Source: Lineus longissimus (taxonomy: Eukaryota; Nemertea; Pilidiophora; Heteronemertea; Lineidae). Taken from it: a DNA stretch of 64,000 nucleotides. The stretch is taken from NCBI RefSeq assembly GCF_910592395.1, contig NC_088315.1:17467808-17531807 (forward strand), in the 5' to 3' direction. Below, in pieces: positions 11,256-24,724 of the stretch. Below the pieces are notes generated by a model. The model was given only the letters and a program-made list of their open reading frames with translations. It was not told where the DNA came from and made no database searches. Within the stretch, counting starts at the first letter, position 1; the number at the start of each line of letters is the position of its first letter. Both the position numbers and the translations under genes were made by a program.

Positions 11256-13246
11256 TGTTGTGCCGCGACTGGATCTCTTTAATGTGCGGGGTTTCTCTGT
11301 GATGTAAAGAAGACACAACCATATTTGTATGGCGGTTACCTTGGTAGGATGTCTGAAAGGTTTGAAGCTAAAAGCCATGTGCGACCGTACACGGTCTCCA
11401 ATCCTTTAGGCTGGTTACTCTAAGCTCCAATCAAAGACGAAATTATTTTATTCGTACGCGGTTTCGCTCATGCATAACTACACGTGTTGATTACTCCTGA
11501 AGTTATTCAGGCACTGCAGGTAGCAGGGGTTACAGCGTGTTAGGTAATCACCCGACATCATACGACACCCAAATTTAGTTGTGCACGAGCGATATCGCAT
11601 AGGAATATTAGATCGGACACCGTGAATATCCGCTCAGAAGTTTCTGGGTGGTTGTAAATTCTCACAGCGGTTACAGCTATGAAGAGCAGTGCAGCACAAA
11701 TCGACTTACTCCTTGATTAAGAAGAATTGTTTTGTCTGTTCCTGATGTTTGAAAGTAACATTAATATTTGGGGTGATAAGCAGTGATGCGCAGTTTCTTT
11801 TTCTGGTGATTATATCATTGAGGTACGTATTTTGCGACGCAAAATAGCCATGAATGGGAGTGATATTCTAAGACACCCGAGTGAGAATATGTCATTTTCA
11901 TAATGGTATATAGCCTCGTTTTCACAAAAGGTTTGGATAAAAAAACAACCGTAACCGCTTGGGTTGGTGCAAAATGTGGAAACATTTCAAAAGCATCTAA
12001 AACCACTTTATTCGATACGTTTTAGAATAGAAATTGATACCTCACGGTATGCGACGACCGATCTCAACCAGTTCGGTATCAATTCCTTAAGCCATGGATG
12101 GGATCTGACTTACCTTGTAAAAGCCCCCTGTTGTCATCATTGTAAGAATTTGTTGACAAGAGCACGATGGTTCCATTGAACTTCCTTGACCACTAGCTTG
12201 ACTTACATAGTTAGATAAAGTGATGCTGTTTTCATGTTATTGCTTGAAGACGTTATTTGTCTTCATTTTCGAGTGCATATTTTAATATAATAAAGCCTGT
12301 ACCTCATGAGGATAAATTACATGGTGTTTGGGAAGCGACATTTTTCTATGATGGAGATTTCCCACACGTGCCCTTGGATTCAACCAATTGTGACAATAAT
12401 ATTGACCTCTCTATCTGGCCTTTATTTCGGCTGTTGACTTAAACTCCTGAAAGTGATGGATTAAATATTTGAAGCAAATAAAGAGATTAAGTGCAGCTGT
12501 CCTGTTTCACACCGGCATATCTGATAACTCATTCGCGTGATGAACATCTTGATCGATGGCGGCAGACCCCTGTCAAAATGAAATCGAGCGAAAGTCGACG
12601 GATGACATGTGGCAGTTTACTAAGTTAACAACTTTTTGCGCAGACACCCTTTGCGCATCCGGAACAAACCTACCCTGATCGGGCTTCAAATACCAGACCC
12701 AGCCAGGCTTCCAACAATCTTGCATTGGACTCCAAGCAGAACGGACACATCATCACGAATCTTCCCTGCAAAGGCTCTCGATTTCTAAGGTTAGTGCTTT
12801 TCGCCCACATTTATCTTCGAAACTACCACGGTGGTTGTTCAAAAACAGAATTGGTTTATTCGTGCGCGAAATCGTTCGTGCATAGGCCTATCCAGACGCG
12901 CTTGTCGCAGTCGTGTTGAAGGGGTGACGTTGACACACAATTAAGCTGTTACTCTTTCTCTGAACAACTGCAAAAGTACATTTTGGAATGAGCGAAATCG
13001 CGTGCAAAAAAACATTGTCAAGTTTGAATCACCACCGCGTGACTACCATAGAGATAGGATCAAAGAGTCGGCACCATGGCAAGAGCTTGTGTACGAAGCT
13101 CTCCTCATTTTCATAGACAGAGGTCCCCATTTTTTGCATAAAGAGCCATTGGCATTATTCAGGGTACTTTTATCAAGCTGTCGGCAGCCCAATCACCTAT
13201 CCTACAAAAGGAGTTTCCATGACCAAATTGCAAAAAATAGGAAATA

Positions 13247-13469
13247 TGTGACTCGCTCTACCAAAACTAGGCGCTTGTCGCATCTGAACTCGACAGGTTG
13301 ATACGGACTTGTTGTTCATTTCCCTATTGTAGACCTTTTGTGAAATCTATTACAAACTGATTTGGTCACATTTCACAAAAGGTCTACAATAGGGAAATGA
13401 ACAACAAGTCCGTATCAACCTGTCAAGTTTAGATGCGACAAGCGCCTAGTTTTGGTAGAGCGGGTCACA
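13247..13469. mobile_element. Palindromic MITE, 223 bp (unit B)
   Basis: Same insertion as 3142-3364 at the same position of unit B. It therefore predates the A/B duplication and postdates their split from C, or was lost from C. Confidence 0.88.
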
Positions 13470-14819
13470 TATTCAAAACCTGATTGAATTGTTATGTTAT
13501 TCCGATGTTGACTCCGATTTGAACCGAATTAGTCATCCACGCGTCACTCCTCCCATTTGGACCGATGCGCTAGTGTGGCGCTGATTGGAGCCATCGATCT
13601 AGATCGAGATTTTTCCTTTTTGCTTTGCGAATCGGGGAGAGCCCAAAAACCTCGTCACTTGTTATTCTTTGAAAATGTAAAAATACACTGCGTACAATCG
13701 TCATCTTTTCCTAACGTGGCTTCGAACAAAACAAAAAAAAATGGGAAAGAATAGGCATAATTTGCAAGGCATTAGCCCCCTAATCTCAACAAAGCAACAC
13801 TTCCTTCACTGCCCTCAGCGACCCTTTTGGCGAGGTTTACTCAAAATGACGTCGCGGAACTCCCTCGGCTTCGGCGAGCGGGAAAGAAATTGGCGCGCAG
13901 GAATTCATTGACTCTTTTGTTGGCAAAGATTCAAGAAAATCGTGTTTTTCTTAGAAGCCTACATATAACAGTAAAAACAGAATTTAAAAATCATCAAAAG
14001 CTTTTAGAAGTTAAATTTTCTAATGAAACAGGAAAAAAAATATTGAAATAATTAAAGTTTTGAACGCACTCTGTGATACTCGGCGAGTGGGTAAACTTGG
14101 CTTATACTCAGGTTTGAGGAATTCTGGGGGTATTTGTCTTACCTTACACCGCGATGGTGACACTAACACACAGCGCTCAGACCAAGGCGTCGCACTGAAC
14201 TTTAGGGAAAAATGACAAATCCGCTAGATTAGAAACAAGTATCAATTTCAAATATAAAACCCCTCTAGCTAAGCATTAAAAGTGATTTTAACTGCATTTT
14301 AAATGTTTCTATATTTTGAACCAACACAAGTGGTCGTAAGACAAGGCGCGATGTAAACTACGTTGAAAACGATGCTTCTTTGTCACAAAGGTGTTTCAGA
14401 ATGTTACTTAGCGACTTGTTTTAACCGCGCTTGGCGATGCTTCAAAACGGTGAACTGCTAGACCGACTGGAGAATGTGCGGTTGGCTCAATAAGAACAAT
14501 GATCGTGCGCGTATTGGATTTTTGTATTCATATCAGGGATTGCAGACCTTTATTCTGATTTCTTCGCGCTCTGGAATCACCCGGTACAGTTTGCCTTTCC
14601 TCTCAGCGTATGATTCCTGGTCGGCTGTTATCTCCATTATTATAACCCTGGCAATCGGGTTACTATCTCGATCTCGATCCGATATGTGTCGATGGCACCA
14701 CTGGACCAGTGATCAATCTCTGTTCGTCCCAGAGGCGCTGTCGGGAGTCGTAATGTGCTGTGGAGTTCCTGATACGTAACTTTGCTAATATGTCAATTTT
14801 TCTCTTCCTTTTAGGCGCA

Positions 14820-15421
14820 ATGAAGTACATGTTGTTTACCGTTTGCATCCTCCTGGTGTTTGTTATGGCCAAGGAAGCAGGTAGGTTTTGTTACTAGAGA
14901 GCAGCATTATTGACGTGGTGCTGGTGAAAGGTCAAAGTTTCGGCAGGACTGTCGAGAGGGATTATTGCTTGTCGAAACCCAAATAGCGTCGTAGGAAAGC
15001 GTGTGATCACGGTTGATCATGCTGCATAAACGGACATGATTCAGTCAATCAGACACGGTAGCAATCAGTATTATGAATGGCGCCACCTCAGTCATGCTAT
15101 GCTTGTTAACACGTGGTCTCGGATTATCTCCAAGCCTCGCAATTGGTAACCGTTGCTTAGTGATTCACTGGCCCAGTTTACCAATCATGTATACGTATAG
15201 CGAAGTTTTTGGAACAGAGTTAATATATCTTCATCGTTCACTGGAGATTAAATTTCGAACTCTTTTTTTCAGATGCTTGCGGGAACTCCGGTGATCATTG
15301 TAACAACGACTGCTGTGGTGGTTTTACGTGTGACTGGGATCAAGGGCTCCCTACGGTCTATGGCATATGTGTCGCGGAGGCACCGAGGCCCTGTGAATCC
15401 TTTCCCGGCTGCCAATCGTAA
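14820..15421 (+). CDS. Secreted eight-cysteine toxin-like/defence-like peptide (copy B)
   Basis: Second gene copy. Exons are 14815-14880 (start codon 14820) and 15273-15421 (stop 15419-15421). Both coding exons and the intron appear identical to copy A at offset 10,105, so A and B encode the same 69-residue precursor. This implies a very recent duplication or gene conversion. All splice signals and the poly(A) hexamer are intact, so there is no reason to call it a pseudogene. Function as for copy A. Confidence 0.87.
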
Positions 15422-15493
15422 TGTTATTATCTCATCTTCGCCGCAGGATGTTACAATGATCTTGATTGAATAATTAAGATGTAAAGTGTTCAA

Positions 15494-15499
15494 AATAAA
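15494..15499 (+). terminator. Poly(A) signal AATAAA, peptide gene B
   Basis: Same position relative to the stop as in copy A. Confidence 0.75.
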
Positions 15500-17785
15500 A
15501 ATTGCGATATCAACTTATAATGACCTTTAGTATGTTTCTTAGTCCTCATCTGACATCCTGGCACCAGTGGTTTTCAATATACTCCGCCTCTCGATTTCAA
15601 ACGAGGTAGGTGAGACTCTGGAGTATACGCTGGCGGTTTGTTCCGGAACTGTAGGGAACGGGAAGTGGAATACAACCTAAACGTCAACATTGAAATGGCA
15701 ATTCCTAGCCTCAGGGGACAATTGCTTACAGAGACAAAGCGACGTCATGTAAATAATTCTTAGTTCCGGTGTAGAAGTAGTAAATGTACCTCTGGGAAAA
15801 TTCCCCAGCTCTATTATTGTAGTCTGACGGATTATCTTACAAGTATTTGGTTATAGAAAGAGGCCATGGCTGTCAACAGCTCAGAAGGCGCATAATAATC
15901 ATAAAGAATCTTTTGTTTTCCTGACATTATACATGAATGTATGTATGTACGTACATGTATTATGCACTTTTTGCCAACTGACGGACGGACACTGGCGCAC
16001 TCTACAAAGAAACCATGCCATTATCTCCCACCAGCCCTCAATCGAACTGGAATAGATCTTTGTAATAGGGGCGAGTTTATCATGTTCCATCATTTTCCGT
16101 TCGTTCCGTCACAATCCGTCCTTTCGATGAGGCCTGTTTGACGTAGTCGGGGTGAATATGAATGGCGTCGACGCATATGAGTATATCAAGATCCTTTTTG
16201 TTGTTAATGACCGGTCGGAGTAATTACGTCTTAATTACGCTGAAAAATCAATGTCATGTGAATATTCATGACCCCGGGTACATGTAAGGTTGAACAAACC
16301 TATCGGCCACAAGTTCACATTTGGATTGGTTAGATCACAGTCCACTGATTAAACTTAGGTACTGTTTTATAGTTTGATTTACTTTTGGCACATTGTCATT
16401 GCAATTGCCATTTGCCAGGTATACGCATTGAACTAACCCATGAAAAAGCACGAGGTCACATGACATACTAAATAGTGGACGAACCAGAAAATGTAAACAG
16501 CGAGATTTCAACATGAAAATTGTCAACAAAAACACCTTTACGAACTTGATCTTCTCTTGCAAAAGATTGGATACATATCTTAAAACTTGGGGATGACGAA
16601 GGTATAGTTGTCATTTAAAATAAAAGCAATCTTACGGACCAAAACGCAACCGTAGTCGTTTCAATATTCAGCTTTCAGCCCTTCGATTAAAATTTTACCG
16701 CCTTGAAAAACTATGAAGGCAGTCATTACAAAAATCAATGAAGCAATACACTGGCCTCATATCGGGAGCTAATACATGGTGTCAACGTATAATACAGAGT
16801 ATGTTCGTCCATTTTTATCATGAAATATTTTACCGAGATAAATCTGCAATAACGCCGACCAAATTCGTGTAATTTATGAATGAAAGAGACAACTCATATG
16901 AAAAACTAACAGTTAAAATCGTTTAGAATTAGGCCCCCGGCAGTGGCCGCTTTAGCGCCACCCGTGGTGCCTACTGGTATTAGGCTGGGCAAATGCGAGG
17001 CCAATGCCCTAGACATTTAATCGTCATTCCAAAGTCACCACCAGTCTTTATGATATGTAGAGAATCGCTGTTAACACCAGTCCTCCTTCAAAAGCCCGAT
17101 GGCGCCATAGCCCTGCAAAGAACTGGGCCGTGTAACCACTCAGGAGCACGACGCAACAGCCTTGGCGACTGCAAAGTTTTGTGCCTCTGCTCGTTAACGG
17201 AAATATAGCGTTAAATTTCAAAAGTCGTATCTTGGCAATTCCGTCTCAGCCAAAGTTCTCCTGGTGTCTTTGCAAAAACTCGCGAGAGACGGGACTGGAG
17301 AAGACCTTGCGGCGCTTGCTGATCTACCGTCGTTGTGCTTATGAGACTCACAGTCGGTACATTTTTAAGTCGGCATGCTTGGGAGTGACGTCAGACAAGT
17401 CAAAATCATTCAATGGAAAGATTAGGGACAAGGAGGAGGTGTTTATTTTGTTGAGGGCTATCTATATTCAGGCTATACATTTCTTTTTACGGAAGATCCC
17501 GGGATAGAAATCACTTAAAGGAAACCTATCATGAAACGTTTATAAAAATTGGGAGTTTTGAACTGCCCGGTTAAAATCTAAGGCGGGAATAAGCTTCATT
17601 TGACAAATCTTAGCAGTTTCGATTTCCCTTCAGGTAGTTGATTATGTGGGCTTGGCAACTGGGTAACATTGCATAACGTTGCATAACATTACAGCCTCCA
17701 GTCAATGACAAGGCACAAGAGGTTATCACCAATATAGCTATCTTTACTACGTTCAGCTAGTCTAAATAAAGATGTTGTGAGTGGT

Positions 17786-17980
17786 ATGGTATGTTGTTTT
17801 CGAGCTCCAATGTGGTGGATCCGTGTGGTGGATCCATGATTTAGGCGGGAAATTCCAGATTCGTCTAAAAAAAGATTCTAGGCGGGAAATTCAAAAAGTA
17901 GTTCTCAAATGGATAAAAGTGGCCGCGTTTTTTTTTAAAATTCGAAAACCGCCAAGAGGCAAAAAGTTAATTTTCTCGAC
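17786..17980 (-). repeat. Inverted-repeat arm, right (unit B)
   Basis: Unit B counterpart of 8409-8603. The arms enclose about 6.9 kb, including the peptide gene. Confidence 0.8.
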
Positions 17981-18011
17981 ATTTACTTCACAATTTGCTT
18001 CATGCAGCAAT

Positions 18012-18378
18012 AGCATTCCGCGAAGATGACGTCACTGCAGCTGCTGCCCTCTATTTCCCCATCGCTGAATTACAGGCAATGTCGGACAAACATGCGGTTT
18101 CGTAATGGATTCAGGCTTTCTAACTAGGGCAGTCAGATTCAATATCTGGCACATGTCCGAGTGTTGGAAATACTACATAATTGTTCTGAATATTTCTCTC
18201 TCTGACTCTATGGTATCATTCATGCTAAAAACAATGCAGGGTCAAAGATGATTGACTTTGAAATAAGCTCAAATGCGTAGAAATAAGTGTCGATGTCCGA
18301 CTGTCACGTGACTAAAACGTCATCAATATCTTATGCAAATGACCTTGTGAGCTATAAATAGTAACTTCGCGGAATGCT
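18012..18378. mobile_element. MITE, 367 bp, unit B only
   Basis: Ends are AGCATTCCGCGAAG and its exact complement, flanked by AT on each side. Unit A has the uninterrupted site near 8626-8635. The element contains a CRE-like TGACGTCA near its left end and a CTATAAATAG stretch near its right end. No coding capacity. Superfamily not assigned. Confidence 0.88.
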
Positions 18379-18768
18379 ATTATACAAGAAAGGTCATTGG
18401 GACGGCCTGTCTGTTATGCAATATTTGTTTAGAGCATGAGACCTATGGATGGCTATGATGACTAATGCCCTCATGTCTGTGGTAAAATGTGGTATTTAGA
18501 TAATTGATGATAATTAGTGTAGTCTCCGCATACATTGTGCCCTTGCACTAACTGAAAACATGTAACCATATATTGGAAGCACCAGGATGAAGACATCTAC
18601 CCAAAACTAATCTTTGATCTACCCAAGAGCGTCATTGAGTCGGCCAAGTTTGTACACAAGAACTACCAACCAGAAATGAACACCTGCATGGGGTAATAAT
18701 TCTACCAGCAAATCTTCTACATAAAGCCCTTTGTAGTGCATCTATTTTCATCACATTCACAATGGATG

Positions 18769-19725
18769 TCGATAAAAACAGACGTACTATTCACTTGTTG
18801 CGCCCGCCCAATTAAGTTGTCAACATTGCAAAACTCGGCGGGTCCGGCAGGGAAGGGCAGGGCAGTGCGAGTGCGGGGAGTGTCTCGTTGAAGGTGACTT
18901 GGTCGACAAAGGCCAAGGCAGAATCTGCCTAAGAGCCACGAGTACGAAACCCCGTACTCTGTCAAATCTCGTGAATCGATTGAGGAAAACCTCAGTCAGA
19001 GGCCACCGCGCCAGAATCGGCCTAAAAGCCGCGAGTACGGAGCCCCGTACTCTGTCTGTCGCAACTCGACAATCTTCACCGGCCGGGCAACCCGCCCGAG
19101 AATCAGGCGAGGTGGCGAGGCCGGTGCTCGCGCGAGACAGGTCGACGTCAAGAAGGAAATCCTCGGTGGGAAAAGCCGCGGCAGAATCTGGCTATGAGTG
19201 GAGAGTACGGCGCCCCCCCCCCCCCCCCCCCATGAAACAGCACCGGCCGGGATACCCGCCTGGGAGGCAGGCGAGTGTGCAAGACCCGTGCCCTTGCGAG
19301 GAACTCGCCAATGAAGGAAAGCCTCGGTCGGAGAAGCAGCGGTGGATCCGGCGAAAGGCCGAGAGTGCAGCGCCCCGTACTCTATTGCGCTTCTCGTCAA
19401 TCGCGCGGGGCCGGGGCGACCGGCCCGCGTGTGCTCCGAGGGAGCGAGGCCCGTGCCCGTGCGAGACGAGTCGGCGGTGAAGGCGGCTCGGCCGTAGCAG
19501 TCAGGCGAGTCCCAAGTCGAGGAAGTGTTCCCTGCTGTTTTTCAACTTCGGGCAGTTCGTGCCATCTCCGAGTCTGTCGGCCGGCCGCCCAGCGCCCAGC
19601 AGCATGCTCGACTCGTCTCCGGTTCGCCGGCCGTCACCCTTCACCGACCCCGAAAACAAATCTCGCCCTAGCTCCGGTTCGCCGGCCGCGGCAACAAGCC
19701 ACCGCCGAGCGGACGGTCTCTTTGT
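18769..19725. repeat. GC-rich unit head (unit C)
   Basis: Homologous to the A and B heads, with several substitutions, about 60 extra GC-rich bases near 18840, a shortened segment near 19634 and a C run of 19. Confidence 0.7.
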
Positions 19726-20597
19726 CGAGAAAATTAACGTTCTGCCTCTTGGCGGTTTTCGAATTTTCAAAAAAAAACACGCAACTTTTATCCATCTGAG
19801 AACTATTTTTTAATTTCCTGCCTAGAATCTATTTTTAGACGAATCTTGAATTTCCCGCATAAATCATGGATCCACCACACGGATCCACCACATTGGAGCT
19901 CGAAAACATACCATACTACTGTTGTGCCACGACTGGATCTCTTTAATGTGCGGGGTTTATCTGTGGTGTAAAGAAGACACAACCATATTTGTATGGCGGT
20001 TACCTTGGTAGGATGTCTGAAAGGTTTGAAGCTAAAAGCCATGTGCGACCGTACACGGTCTCCAATCCTTTAGGCTGGTTACTCTAAGCTCCAATCAAAG
20101 ACGAAATTATTTTATGCGTACGCGGTTTCGCTCATGCATAACTACACGTGTTGATTACTCCTGAAGTTATTCAGGCACTGCAGGTAGCAGGGGTTACAGC
20201 GTGTTGGGTAATCACCCGACATCATACGACACCCAAATTTAGTTGTGCATGAGCGATATCGCATAGGAATATTTGATCAGACACCGTGAATATCCGCTCA
20301 GAAGTTTCTGGGTGGTTGTAAATTCTCACAGCGGTTACAGCTATGAAGAGCAGTGCAGCACAAATCGACTTACTCCTTGATTAAGAAGAATTGTTTTGTC
20401 TGTTCCTGATGTTTGAAAGTAACATATATATTTGGTGTGATAAGCAGTGATGCGCAGTTTCTTTTTCTGGTGATTATATCATTGAGGTACGTATTTTGCG
20501 ACGCAAAATAGCCATGAATGGGAGCGATATTCTAAGACACCCGAGTGAGAATATGTCATTTTCATAATGGTATATAGCCTCGTTTTCACCAGAGGTT

Positions 20598-21245
20598 TGG
20601 GTAAGACATTCTAAAATACCTTGGTACCGTAAAGTCAACTTTTAAATGGAAAATGCATAAGCCTCGTTCTGAGAGTGGAGTGTTTTGGACACGCAACCAA
20701 GATGCTCTACCAAAGTTCCCTCGGGTTGCACTAAAATGTGGAACCATGCACACAGCTCACTTCAGAAGTTTGAGGCTCTCAAAACACTGCTTCAAACACA
20801 AATCAGCCAAGGAAGCATCAACCACCCTAAGTTTTTTAATGAGCACTACACATATTTGCTGAGAAAAACGCTCCAAATAGCCCATTCGCGCGGATTTTAG
20901 CGTCACTTGAGCGAGCCGATCCGGACTTCCTATACGCGCTGCCGTAACATAATGTAAACAACGGCGCTACCGGCGCTCCGGGCAGGCGATGGATGGAATT
21001 TGCCAAATTCGCACATATTCAAGTTATTTCGTGGCCTATCTTTTTAAGTTTGAGGTATTTTAGAATAGAAATTGAACCCTCGGCTTCGGACCTTGGTTGA
21101 GTTACCAAGACACTCTCGGGTGGAGCTAAAATTTCGTCCAAACCCTCGCCTGTCGGCTCGGGTTTGGACTGTATTTTAGCTCCACCCTCGAGTGTCTTGG
21201 TAACTCAACCAAGGTCCTCCGCCTCGGGTTCAATTCCTTAAACCA
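20598..21245. mobile_element. Cluster of inverted-repeat elements, unit C only
   Basis: Relative to A and B, about 650 bp is inserted between a segment matching A about 1825 and one matching A about 1848. It includes a strong snap-back at 21090-21132 / 21173-21215 (43-nt arms, two mismatches), nested in weaker outer inverted repeats from about 21068 to 21238. The loop is itself partly self-complementary. A related snap-back is at 30233-30368. Probably foldback/MITE insertions. Confidence 0.65.
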
Positions 21246-23577
21246 TAACCGCTTGGGTTGGTGCAAAATGTGGAAACATTTCAAAAGCATCTAAAACCAC
21301 ATTATTCGATATTTAATTCGATACGTTTTAGAATGAAATTGATATCTCACGGTAATCGACGACCGATCTCAAACAGTTCGGTATCAATTCCTTAAGCCAT
21401 GGATGGGAGCTGACTTACCTTGTAAAAGTCCCCTGTTGTCATCATTGTAAGAATTTGTTGACAAGAGCACGATGTGCAGCTGTCCTGTTTCACACTTCAT
21501 GCATATCTGATAACTCATTCGCGTGATGAACATATTGATCGATGGCGGAAGACCCCTATCAAAATAAAATCGAAGGTCGACGGATGACATGTGACATTTT
21601 ACTAAGTCAACACCTTTCTGCGCAGACACCCTTTGCGCATCCGGAACAAACCTACCTTGATCGGGCTTCAAATACCAGACCCAGCCAGGCTTCCAACAAT
21701 CTTGCATTGGACTCCAAGCAGAACGGACACATCATCACGAATCTTCCCTGCAAAGGCTCTCGATTTCTAAGGTTAGTGCTTTTCGCCCACATTTATCTTC
21801 GAAACTACCACGGTGGTTGTTCAGAAACAGAATTGGTTTATTCGTGCGCGAAATCGTTCGTGCATAGGCCAAACCAGACGCGCTTGTCGCAGTCGTGTTG
21901 AAGGGATGACGGTGACACACAATATGGCTGTTACTCTTTCTCTGAACAACTGCAAAAGTACATTTTAGAATGAGCGAAATCGTGTGCAAAAAAACATTGT
22001 CAAGTTTGAATCACCACCGCGTGACTACCATAGAGATAGGATCAAAGAGTCGGCACCATCGCAAGAGGTTGTGTACGAAGCTCTCCTCATTTTCATAGAC
22101 AGAGGTCCGCATTTTTTGCATAAAGAGCCATTGGCATTATTCAGGGCAATTTTACCAAGGTATCGGCAGCCCAATCACTTATTCTACAAAAGGAGTTTCC
22201 ATGACCAAATTGCAAAAAATAGGAAATATTCAAAACCTGATTGAATTGTTATGTTATTCCGATGTTGACTCCGATTTGAACCGAATTAGTCATCCATGCG
22301 TCGCTTCTCGCATGTGGACCGATGCACTAGTGTGCCGCTGATTGGAGCCATTGATCTAGATATAGATTGTTCCTTTTTGCTTTGCGAATCGGGGAGAGCC
22401 CAAAAACCTCGTCACTTGTTATTCTTTGAAAACGTAAAAATACACTGCGTACAATCGTCATCTTTTCCTAACGTGGCTTCGAACAAAACAAAAAAAATGG
22501 GAAAGAATAGGCATAATTTGCAAGGCATTAATTAGCCCCCTAATCTCAACAAAGCAACACTTCCTTCACTGCCCTCAGCGACCCTTTTGGCGAGGTTTAC
22601 TCAAAATGATGTCGCGGAATTCCCTCGGCTTCGGCGAACGGGAAAGAAATTGGCACGCAGGAATTCATTGACTCTTTTGTTGGCAAAGATTCAAGAAAAT
22701 CGTGTTTTTCTTATAAGCCTACATATAACAGTAAAAACAGACTTTAAAAATCATCAAAAGCTTTTAGAAGTAAAATTTTCTAATGAAACAGGAAAAAAAT
22801 ATTGAAATAATTAAAGTTTTGAACGCACTCTGTGATACTCGGCGAGTGGGTAAACTTGGCTTATACTCAGGTTTGAGGAATTCTGGAGGTATTTGTCTTA
22901 CCTTACACCGCGATAGTGACACTAACACATAGCGCTCAGACCAAGGCGTCGCACTGAACTTTAGGGAAAAATTACAAATCCGCTAGATTAGAAACAAGTA
23001 TCAATTTCAAATATAAAACCCCTCTAGCTAAGCATTAAAAGTGATTTTAACTGCATTTTAAATGTTTCTATATTTTGAACCAACACAAGTGGTCGTAAGA
23101 CAAGGCGCGATGTAAACTACGTTGAAAACGATGCTTCTTTGTCACAAAGGTGTTTCAGAATGTTACTTAGCGACTTGTTTTAACCGCGCTTGGCGATGCT
23201 TCAAAACGGTGAACTGCTAGACCGACTGGAGAATGTGCGGTTGGCTCAATCAGAACAATGATGGTGCGCGTATTGGATTTTTGTATTCATATCAGGGATT
23301 GCAGACCTTTATTCTGATTTCTTCGCGCTCTGGAATCCCCGGTACAGTTTGCCTTTCCTCTCAGCGTATGATTCCTGGTCGGCTGTTATCTCCATTATTA
23401 TAACCCTGGCAATCGGGTTACTATCTCGATCTCTATCCGATATGTGTCGATGGCACCACTGGACCAGTAATCAATCTCTCTTCATCCCAGAGTCGCTGTC
23501 GGGAGTCGTAATGTGCTGTGGAGTTCCTGATACGTAACTTTGCTAATATGTCAATTTTTCTCTTCCTTTTAGGCGCA

Positions 23578-24128
23578 ATGAAGTACATGTTGTTTACCGT
23601 TTGCATCCTCCTGGTGTTTGTTATGGCCAAGGAAGCAGGTAGGTTTTGTTACTAGAGAGCAGCATTATTGACGTGGTGCTGGTGAAAGGTCAAGGTTTCG
23701 GCAGGACTGTCGAGAGGGATTATTGCTTGTCGAAACCCAAATAGCGTCGTAGGAAAGCGTGTGATCACGGTTGATCACGCTGCATAAACGGACATGATTC
23801 AGTCAATCAGACACGGTAGCAATCAGTATTATGAATGACGCCACCTCAGTCATGCTATGCTTGTTAACACGTGGTCTCGGATTATCTCCAAGCCTCGCAA
23901 TTGGTAACGAAGTTTTTGGAACAGAGTAAATATATCTTCATCGTTCACTGGAGATTAAATTTCGAACTCTTCTTTTCAGATGCTTGCGGGAACCCCGGTG
24001 ATCAATGTAACAACAACTGCTGTGGTGGTGTGACGTGTGACTGGACTCAAGGGCTCTCTTCGGTCTATGGCATATGTGTCGCGGAGGCACCGAGGCCCTG
24101 TGGATCCTTTCCCGGCTGCAAATCGTAA
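23578..24128 (+). CDS. Secreted eight-cysteine toxin-like/defence-like peptide (copy C, diverged)
   Basis: Third gene copy. Exons are 23573-23638 (start 23578) and 23980-24128 (stop 24126-24128). The signal-peptide exon is base-for-base identical to A and B. The mature exon differs from A at 11 bases in 9 codons, all changing the amino acid, while all eight cysteines and their spacing are kept. The intron is about 53 bp shorter by one deletion, otherwise about 1.5% different. This pattern (frozen signal, changing inter-cysteine loops) is familiar from venom-peptide families and suggests selection for diversification, though counts are small. Confidence 0.87.
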
Positions 24129-24200
24129 TGTTGTTATCTCATCTTCGCCGCAGGACGTTACAAGGATCTTGATTGAATAATTAAGATGTAAAGTCTTCAA

Positions 24201-24206
24201 AATAAA
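24201..24206 (+). terminator. Poly(A) signal AATAAA, peptide gene C
   Basis: Canonical hexamer 73 bp after the stop, conserved with the other two copies. Confidence 0.75.
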
Positions 24207-24724
24207 AATTGCGATATCAACTTATAATGACCTTTAGTATGTTTCTTAGTCCTCATCTGACATCCTGGCACCAGTGGTTTTCAATATACTCCGCCTCTCG
24301 ATTTCAAACGAGGTAGGTGAGACTCTGGAGTATACGCTGGCGGTTTGTTCCGGAACTGTAGGGAACGGGAAGTGGAATACAACCTGAACGTCAACATTGA
24401 AATGGCAATTCCTAGCCACAGGGGACAATTGCTTACAGAGACAAATAATTGTAAATAATGTAAATAATTCTTAGTTCCGGTGTAGAAGTAGTAAATGTAC
24501 CTCTGGGAAAATTCCCCAGCTCTATTATTGTAGTCTGACGGATTATGGTACAAGTATTTTGGTTATATATAGAGGCCATTGCTGTCAACAGCTCAGAAGG
24601 CGCATAATAATCATAAAGAATCTTTTGTTTTCCGGACATTATACATGTATGTATGTACATGTATTATGCAATTTTTGCCAACTGACGGATGTATTTCACT
24701 GGCGCCCTCTACAAAGAAACCATG

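Larger units (their letters stand above)
10107..18768 (+). repeat. Tandem array unit B
   Basis: Second unit, 8,662 bp. It aligns to unit A with an offset of 10,106 before the poly-C tract and 10,105 after it. It lacks the LINE fragment and the Mutator-like element of A and so shows their pre-insertion sequence, but carries its own 367-bp MITE at 18012-18378. It contains an intact copy of the cysteine-rich peptide gene. Confidence 0.95.
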
